DNA from: Omphiscola glabra
Taxonomy: Eukaryota; Mollusca; Gastropoda; Lymnaeidae
Reading direction: 5' to 3'
Length of the DNA stretch: 64,000 bases
Assembly (NCBI GenBank): GCA_964017045.1
Contig: OZ024799.1
Span: 36,079,610-36,143,609, forward strand
Notes under the pieces: generated by a model
Seen by the model: only the letters and a program-made list of their open reading frames with translations
Told to the model about the DNA's origin: nothing
Databases searched by the model: none
Position numbers and translations under genes: made by a program
Part shown: piece by piece, positions 56,951-64,000 of the stretch
How the letters are laid out: each line of letters begins with the position of its first letter
Numbering within the stretch: position 1 is the stretch's first letter

Positions 56951-57136
56951 CAGGGCCGGCCTTAGGCCACTGCAACCTATGCGGTCGCAGATGGCCCCGC
57001 ACTTTCATAGGCCCCGCGCTAATTCTATTTTCTAATACAAAATCTTAATTTTCACTTATTATCCTTATCCTTACCCAGACTGGGCCTCACGCGATCCGTT
57101 TCGCATAGGGCCCCGCAATTGTTAGGGTCGGCCCTG
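56951..57136. mobile_element. hAT MITE with perfect 8-bp target duplication
   Basis: Begins CAGGGCCGGCCTTAGG and ends GTTAGGGTCGGCCCTG; ACTGTGTG flanks it exactly on both sides (56943-56950 and 57137-57144). GGCCCCGC blocks inside are mirrored. Confidence 0.88.
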
Positions 57137-57204
57137 ACTGTGTGATTGACAAGGAAATAGATACACTGTGTGATTGACATGAACGGCGCAGGACCGGGTG
57201 GTCA

Positions 57205-57740
57205 TCTGGTGGAAGTTAGTATATAGACCTACGGCTAGTGCTGTCACACACAACTACATCTGTGTGGAAGTCAGTATATAGGCCTACGGCTAGTGCTGTC
57301 ACACACAACTACATCTGCGTGGAAGTCAGTATATAGGCCTACGGCTAGTGCTGTCACACACAACTACATCTGTGCGGAAGTCAGTATATAGGCCTACGGC
57401 TAGTGCTGTCACACACAACTACATCTGTGTGGAAGTCAGTATATAGGCCTAAGGCTAGTGCTGTCACACACAACTACATCTGTGTGGATCTCAAACTACA
57501 TCTGTGTGGATATCAAACAACTACATCTGTGTGGATATCAAACAACTACATCTGTGTGGATCTCAAACAAATATATCTGTGTGGATTTCAAACAATTACA
57601 TATGTGTGGATCACACGCAATTTCAAGTGTGTTGACCACATGCAACCACATCTGAGTTGATCTCAAATGAGTGCAGCTGAGTGGACCACACACAACTACA
57701 CCTGTGTGGACGACACACAACTATGCCTACATCTGTGTGG
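57205..57740. repeat. 55-bp then 25-bp linked tandem repeats
   Basis: Five copies of a 55-bp unit (CTACATCTGTGTGGAAGTCA... GCTGTCACACACAA) run into shorter units (CTACATCTGTGTGGATATCA) that share the CTACATCTGTGTGGA core and then decay. Confidence 0.88.
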
Positions 57741-58545
57741 ATTACACACAACCACATCTTAGAGATCACCAATGCAACGTAGCAAGAAGTACGCACATGT
57801 CCATCTTGATATAATGCGGTATAATTAATAACAGCCAACGTTGTCCGGCCAGTCCGAGGCAACAATACTTAAACACACACAATGTTCATTGAAGCGGAAC
57901 TTCGCTGATAGAAATTGTTTGCCGTGTCCAACGACACACAAAACAATGCCCCAGCCGGGGATAGTGAAATTTGGACAGTGCCCAGCTTGGAGCAGAGTGG
58001 TCCCAATGTTTGTAAGGAAAGCTAAAAGCTGCAAATATTGCCCAATCTCTAATCAGTACAAACTTGAGTACCGAGTTTCTTACCTCGATTTGGACTGGTT
58101 CTAGTTATCATGCAATATGTAATAAATACAACCCCTAAAATCTTCGCAAATTGATTTATTAAATACATAGGAACAGCCTTCATTTTAGCATAGTAGTTAA
58201 CATAAAGACAGTGACTACATTCGCACTGTGGCTACATACAGCCAGTGACTTCATTAGTACAGTGACTTGACAGTGACTACGTAAGGGCAGTGGCTAGGCT
58301 ATATCAGGATAGGGAATCGTTAGAACATCGCATAGGCGAGCACAGTGGACACTGGATTTCTTCTGCTAACTTTGACGTGTAAGTTATTGTTATTTTCAAA
58401 CTGTTTTTTTTTTCATATAAAGATATATTTTTGATTGGTCTCTCTAAATGTTGGGGGAATGTTAAGTAAATGACGAAGTGTTAACACACGACTCAGATTC
58501 TTCCAAGTATAAAAGTAAATACCATTTGTTTGTGACATAATGATA

Positions 58546-58693
58546 CAGAGGCGTAGCTAGAGTGTTTGGCGCCCGGGGACAAGATTCATTTTAAAGCGCC
58601 TCCCCCCTTTCACATTTTGGCGCCCCTAAATAGTTTACGCCTGGGGACATATGTCCTCCCTGACACCCCCCCCCCCCATTCGCTACGCCTCTG
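58546..58693. mobile_element. hAT-type MITE, copy 2
   Basis: CAGAGGCGTAGCTAG to GCTACGCCTCTG, flanked by TAATGATA (58538-58545) and TAACGATA (58694-58701), seven of eight matching. Same family as 29120-29314, inverted relative to it, with the shared GTTTGGCGCCCGGGGACAAG block. Confidence 0.85.
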
Positions 58694-59024
58694 TAACGAT
58701 ATGCATCTCATTGTGATAGTGAATTGTTTTTTTTTCTGAATGCTACCTTCTTGCAGACAATTAGCTGTGTAAGCCAAAAGCATAGCCTTTTAGTGTTCTT
58801 TGAATTGGACTTATGGCAATAGTTCATTCTAAATATAACTTACACAACATACATTTATTTATGAGGAACTAATTGAATTCATCTTAAAAATAAAATTTTA
58901 AGGCTTTAGTCACAAGGGGCCATCCATTAATTATGTTAATAATTGTAGAAAATATTTGACTTCCTCACTAACCCTTGTCAACAACTGTCAATCTTTCAAG
59001 GACCCCCCTCAAAATGTTACATTA

Positions 59025-62000
59025 GTACCAACCAGAATCTATGACTAGAGACAATGTTACAATAGTAACTACTAGAATCTATGACTGGAGACAATGTTAC
59101 AATAGTAACTACTAGAATCTATGACTAGAGACAATGTTACAATAGTAACTACTAGAATCTATGACTAGAGACAATGTTACAATAGTAACTACTAGAATCT
59201 ATGACTAGAGACAATGTTACAATAGTAACTACTAGAATCTATGACTAGAGACAATGTTACAATAGTAACTACTAGAATCTATGACTAGAGACAATGTTAC
59301 AATAGTAACTACTAGAATCTAGAACTAGAGACAATGTTACAATAGTAACTACTAGAATCTATGACTAGAGACAATGTTACAATAGTAACTACTAGAATCT
59401 ATGACTAGAGACAATGTTACAATAGTAACTACTAGAATCTATGACTAGAGACAATGTTACAATAGTAACTACTAGAATCTAGGACTAGAGACAATGTTAC
59501 AATAGTAACTACTAGAATCTATGACTAGAGACAATGTTACAATAGTAACTACTAGAATCTATGACTAGAGACAATGTTACAATAGTAACTACTAGAATCT
59601 ATGACTAGAGACAATGTTACAATAGTAACTACTAGAATCTATGACTAGAGACAATGTTACAATAGTAACTACTAGAATCTATGACTAGAGACAATGTTAC
59701 AATAGTAAGTACTAGAATCTATGACTAGAGACAATGATTAGTAACAACTAGAATCTATGACTAGAGACAATGTTACAATAGTAACTACTAGAATCTAGGA
59801 CTAGAGACAATGTTACAATAGTAACTACTAGAATCTATGACTAGAGACAATGTTACAATAGTAACTACTAGAATCTATGACTAGAGACAATGTTACAATA
59901 GTAACTACTAGAATCTATGACTAGAGACAATGTTACAATAGTAACTACTAGAATCTAGGACTAGAGACAATGTTACAATAGTAACTACTAGAATCTATGA
60001 CTAGAGACAATGTTACAATAGTAACTACTAGAATCTATGACTAGAGACAATGTTACAATAGTAACTACTAGAATCTATGACTAGAGACAATGTTACAATA
60101 GTAACTACTAGAATCTATGACTAGAGACAATGTTACAATAGTAACTACTAGAATCTATGACTAGAGACAATGTTACAATAGTAAGTACTAGAATCTATGA
60201 CTAGAGACAATGATTAGTAACAACTAGAATCTATTAGAGACAATGTTACATTAGTAAAAACCATAATCTTTGACTAGAGACAATGTTACATTAGTAAAAA
60301 CCATAATCTTTGACTAGAGACAATGTTACATTAGTAAAAACCATAATCTATGACTAGAGACAATGTTACATTAGTAAAAACCATAATCTATGACTAGAGA
60401 CAATGTTACATTAGTAAAAATCATAATCTATGACTAGAGACAATGTTACTTTAGTAAAGATCATAATCTATGACTAGAGACAATGTTACTTTAGTAAAGA
60501 TCATAATCTATGACTAGAGACAATGTTACATTAGTAACAACTAGAATCTATTAGAGACAATGTTACATTAGTAACAACTAGAATCTATTAGAGACAATGT
60601 TACATTAGTAACAACTAGAATCTATTAGAGACAATGTTACTTTAGTAAAGATCATAATCTATGACTAGAGACAATGTTACATTAGTAACAACTAGAATCT
60701 ATTAGAGACAATGTTACATTAGTAACAACTAGAATCTATTAGAGACAATGTTTCTTTAGTAAAAATCATAATCTATGACTAGAGACAATGTTACATTAGT
60801 AAAAATCATAATCTATGACTAGAGACAATGTTACATTAGTAAAAATCATAATCTATGACTAGAGACAATGTTACATTAGTAAAAATCATAATCTATGACT
60901 AGAGACAATGTTACATTAGTGAAAATCATAATCTATGACTAGAGACAATGTTACATTAGTAAAAATCATAATCTATGACTAGAGACAATGTTACATTAGT
61001 AAAAATCATAATCTATGACTAGAGACAATGTTACATTAGTAACTACTAGAATCTATGACTAGAGACAATGTTACAATAGTAACTACTAGAATCTATGACT
61101 AGAGACAATGTTACATTAATAACTACTAGAATCTATGACTAGAGACAATGTTACATTAGTAACTACTAGAATCTATGACTAGAGACAATGTTACAATAGT
61201 AAGTACTAGAATCTATGACTAGAGACAATGTTACAATAGTAACTACTAGAATCTATGACTAGAGACAATGTTACAATAGTAAGTACTAGAATCTATGACT
61301 AGAGACAATGTTACAATAGTAACTACTAGAATCTATGACTAGAGACAATGTTACAATAGTAACTACTAGAATCTATGACTAGAGACAATGTTACAATAGT
61401 AAGTACTAGAATCTATGACTAGAGACAATGTTACAATAGTAAGTACTAGAATCTATGACTGGAGACAATGTTACAATAGTAACTACTAGAATCTATGACT
61501 AGAGACAATGTTACAATAGTAACTACTAGAATCTATGACTAGAGACAATGTTACAATAGTAAGTACTAGAATCTCTGACTAGAGACAATGTTACAATAGT
61601 AAGTACTAGAATCTATGACTAGAGACAATGTTACAATAGTAAGTACTAGAATCTATGACTAGAGACAATGTTACAATAGTAACTACTAGAATCTATGACT
61701 GGAGACAATGTTACAATAGTAACTACTAGAATCTATGACTAGAGACAATGTTACAATAGTAACTACTAGAATCTATGACTAGAGACAATGTTACAATAGT
61801 AAGTACTAGAATCTATGACTAGAGACAATGTTACAATAGTAACTACTAGAATCTATGACTAGAGACAATGTTACAATAGTAACTTCTAGAATCTATGACT
61901 AGAGACAATGTTACAATAGTAACTACTAGAATCTATGACTAGAGACAATGTTACAATAGTAACTACTAGAATCTATGACTAGAGACAATGTTACAATAGT

Positions 62001-64000
62001 AAGTACTAGAATCTATGACTAGAGACAATGTTACAATAGTAAGTACTAGAATCTATGACTAGAGACAATGTTACAATAGTAAGTACTAGAATCTATGACT
62101 AGAGACAATGTTACAATAGTAACTACTAGAATCTATGACTAGAGACAATGTTACAATAGTAACTACTAGAATCTATGACTAGAGACAATGTTACAATAGT
62201 AAGTACTAGAATCTATGACTAGAGACAATGTTACAATAGTAAGTACTAGAATCTATGACTAGAGACAATGTTACAATAGTAAGTACTAGAATCTATGACT
62301 AGAGACAATGTTACAATAGTAACTACTAGAATCTATGACTGGAGACAATGTTACAATAGTAACTACTAGAATCTATGACTAGAGACAATGTTACAATAGT
62401 AACTACTAGAATCTATGACTAGAGACAATGTTACAATAGTAAGTACTAGAATCTATGACTAGAGACAATGTTACAATAGTAACTACTAGAATCTATGACT
62501 AGAGACAATGTTACAATAGTAACTACTAGAATCTATGACTAGAGACAATGTTACAATAGTAACTACTAGAATCTATGACTAGAGACAATGTTACAATAGT
62601 AACTACTAGAATCTATGACTAGAGACAATGTTACAATAGTAAGTACTAGAATCTATGACTAGAGACAATGTTACAATAGTAAGTACTAGAATCTATGACT
62701 AGAGACAATGTTACAATAGTAACTACTAGAATCTATGACTAGAGACAATGTTACAATAGTAACTACTAGAATCTATGACTAGAGACAATGTTACAATAGT
62801 AACTACTAGAATCTATGACTAGAGACAATGTTACAATAGTAAGTACTAGAATCTATGACTAGAGACAATGTTACAATAGTAAGTACTAGAATCTATGACT
62901 AGAGACAATGTTACAATAGTAACTACTAGAATCTATGACTAGAGACAATGTTACAATAGTAACTACTAGAATCTATGACTAGAGACAATGTTACAATAGT
63001 AACTACTAGAATCTATGACTAGAGACAATGTTACAATAGTAACTACTAGAATCTATGACTAGAGACAAATGTTACAATAGTAAGTACTAGAATCTATGAC
63101 TAGAGACAATGTTACAATAGTAACTACTAGAATCTATGACTAGAGACAATGTTACAATAGTAACTACTAGAATCTATGACTAGAGACAATGTTACAATAG
63201 TAACTACTAGAATCTATGACTAGAGACAATGTTACAATAGTAACTACTAGAATCTATGACTAGAGACAATGTTACAATAGTAACTACTAGAATCTATGAC
63301 TAGAGACAATGTTACAATAGTAACTACTAGAATCTATGACTAGAGACAATGTTACAATAGTAAGTACTAGAATCTATGACTAGAGACAATGTTACAATAG
63401 TAACTACTAGAATCTATGACTAGAGACAATGTTACAATAGTAACTACTAGAATCTATGACTAGAGACAATGTTACAATAGTAACTACTAGAATCTATGAC
63501 TAGAGACAATGTTACAATAGTAACTACTAGAATCTATGACTAGAGACAATGTTACAATAGTAACTACTAGAATCTATGACTAGAGACAATGTTACAATAG
63601 TAACTACTAGAATCTATGACTAGAGACAATGTTACAATAGTAACTACTAGAATCTATGACTAGAGACAATGTTACAATAGTAACTACTAGAATCTATGAC
63701 TAGAGACAATGTTACAATAGTAACTACTAGAATCTATGACTAGAGACAATGTTACAATAGTAACTACTAGAATCTATGACTAGAGACAATGTTACAATAG
63801 TAAGTACTAGAATCTATGACTAGAGACAATGTTACAATAGTAACTACTAGAATCTATGACTAGAGACAATGTTACAATAGTAACTACTAGAATCTATGAC
63901 TAGAGACAATGTTACAATAGTAACTACTAGAATCTATGACTAGAGACAATGTTACAATAGTAAGTACTAGAATCTATGACTAGAGACAATGTTACAATAG
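59025..64000. repeat. 40-bp satellite array, about 124 copies, open at window end
   Basis: Unit: TAGTAACTACTAGAATCTAT followed by GACTAGAGACAATGTTACAA. Main variants are AACTAC and AAGTAC; a diverged block with TAGTAAAAATCATAATC lies at about 60235-61020. A 476-bp higher-order repeat is visible at 59270-60225. The array runs past the last base, so its full size is unknown. Confidence 0.95.

Noticed and set aside
57841..58104. 87-aa plus frame with cysteine pairs
   Set aside because: Some codon-like character and CxxC-type spacing, but the antisense frame is also open and I recognise no transposase or gene family.
59025..64000. CRISPR array
   Set aside because: Repeats are directly contiguous 40-bp monomers with no unique spacers, in eukaryotic DNA.

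Overview
The window is metazoan genomic DNA: AT-rich, with long multi-exon genes split by GT-AG introns, many transposon remnants and very abundant minisatellites. Gene content (a nucleostemin-type GTPase, a RalBP1 orthologue, a DSL-type Notch ligand and a calsyntenin-like cadherin), together with the style of the LINE, SINE and MITE repeats, suggests a mollusc, most likely a gastropod. That placement is inference; no species marker is visible.

Layout. (1) 1.9-11.7 kb, minus strand: a GNL3/nucleostemin orthologue rebuilt from 16 exons plus a tentative 13-nt first coding exon (about 604 aa). (2) 14.3-23.6 kb, minus strand: RALBP1 rebuilt as 14 coding exons that keep frame throughout (904 aa), with one unusually large exon for an acidic, low-complexity insert. 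Its introns carry a piggyBac-like MITE and a 1.3-kb inverted-repeat element. (3) 23.6-29.9 kb: intergenic; LINE remnants, hAT-like MITEs, a 552-bp inverted-repeat MITE and a relic resembling RALBP1 exon 2. (4) 30.0-43.1 kb, minus strand: an 11-coding-exon gene for a 938-aa DSL-family Notch ligand (signal peptide, MNNL region, DSL domain, only two EGF repeats, one membrane span, a 506-aa tyrosine-rich tail). Several introns have a private minisatellite, some touching splice sites. (5) 43.7-52.2 kb: gene-poor; several minisatellites, a GC-rich insert and MITEs. (6) 52.2-53.3 kb, plus strand: a one-exon 357-aa calsyntenin-like membrane protein with two cadherin repeats and a kinesin-light-chain-type W-acidic motif, lacking the calsyntenin LNS domain. 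(7) 53.3-64.0 kb: minisatellites, MITEs and, from about 59.0 kb to the end, a 40-bp satellite with a 476-bp higher-order repeat.

The four genes share no obvious pathway. GNL3 acts in the nucleolus, RALBP1 links Ral to Rho-family GTPases and endocytosis, and the other two are single-pass membrane proteins. The strongest candidates for new biology are the short-ectodomain, long-tail DSL ligand, its splice-junction minisatellites, and the one-exon mini-calsyntenin. All gene models were spliced by eye; exon junctions were accepted only where reading phase, GT/AG sites and protein-family similarity agreed.
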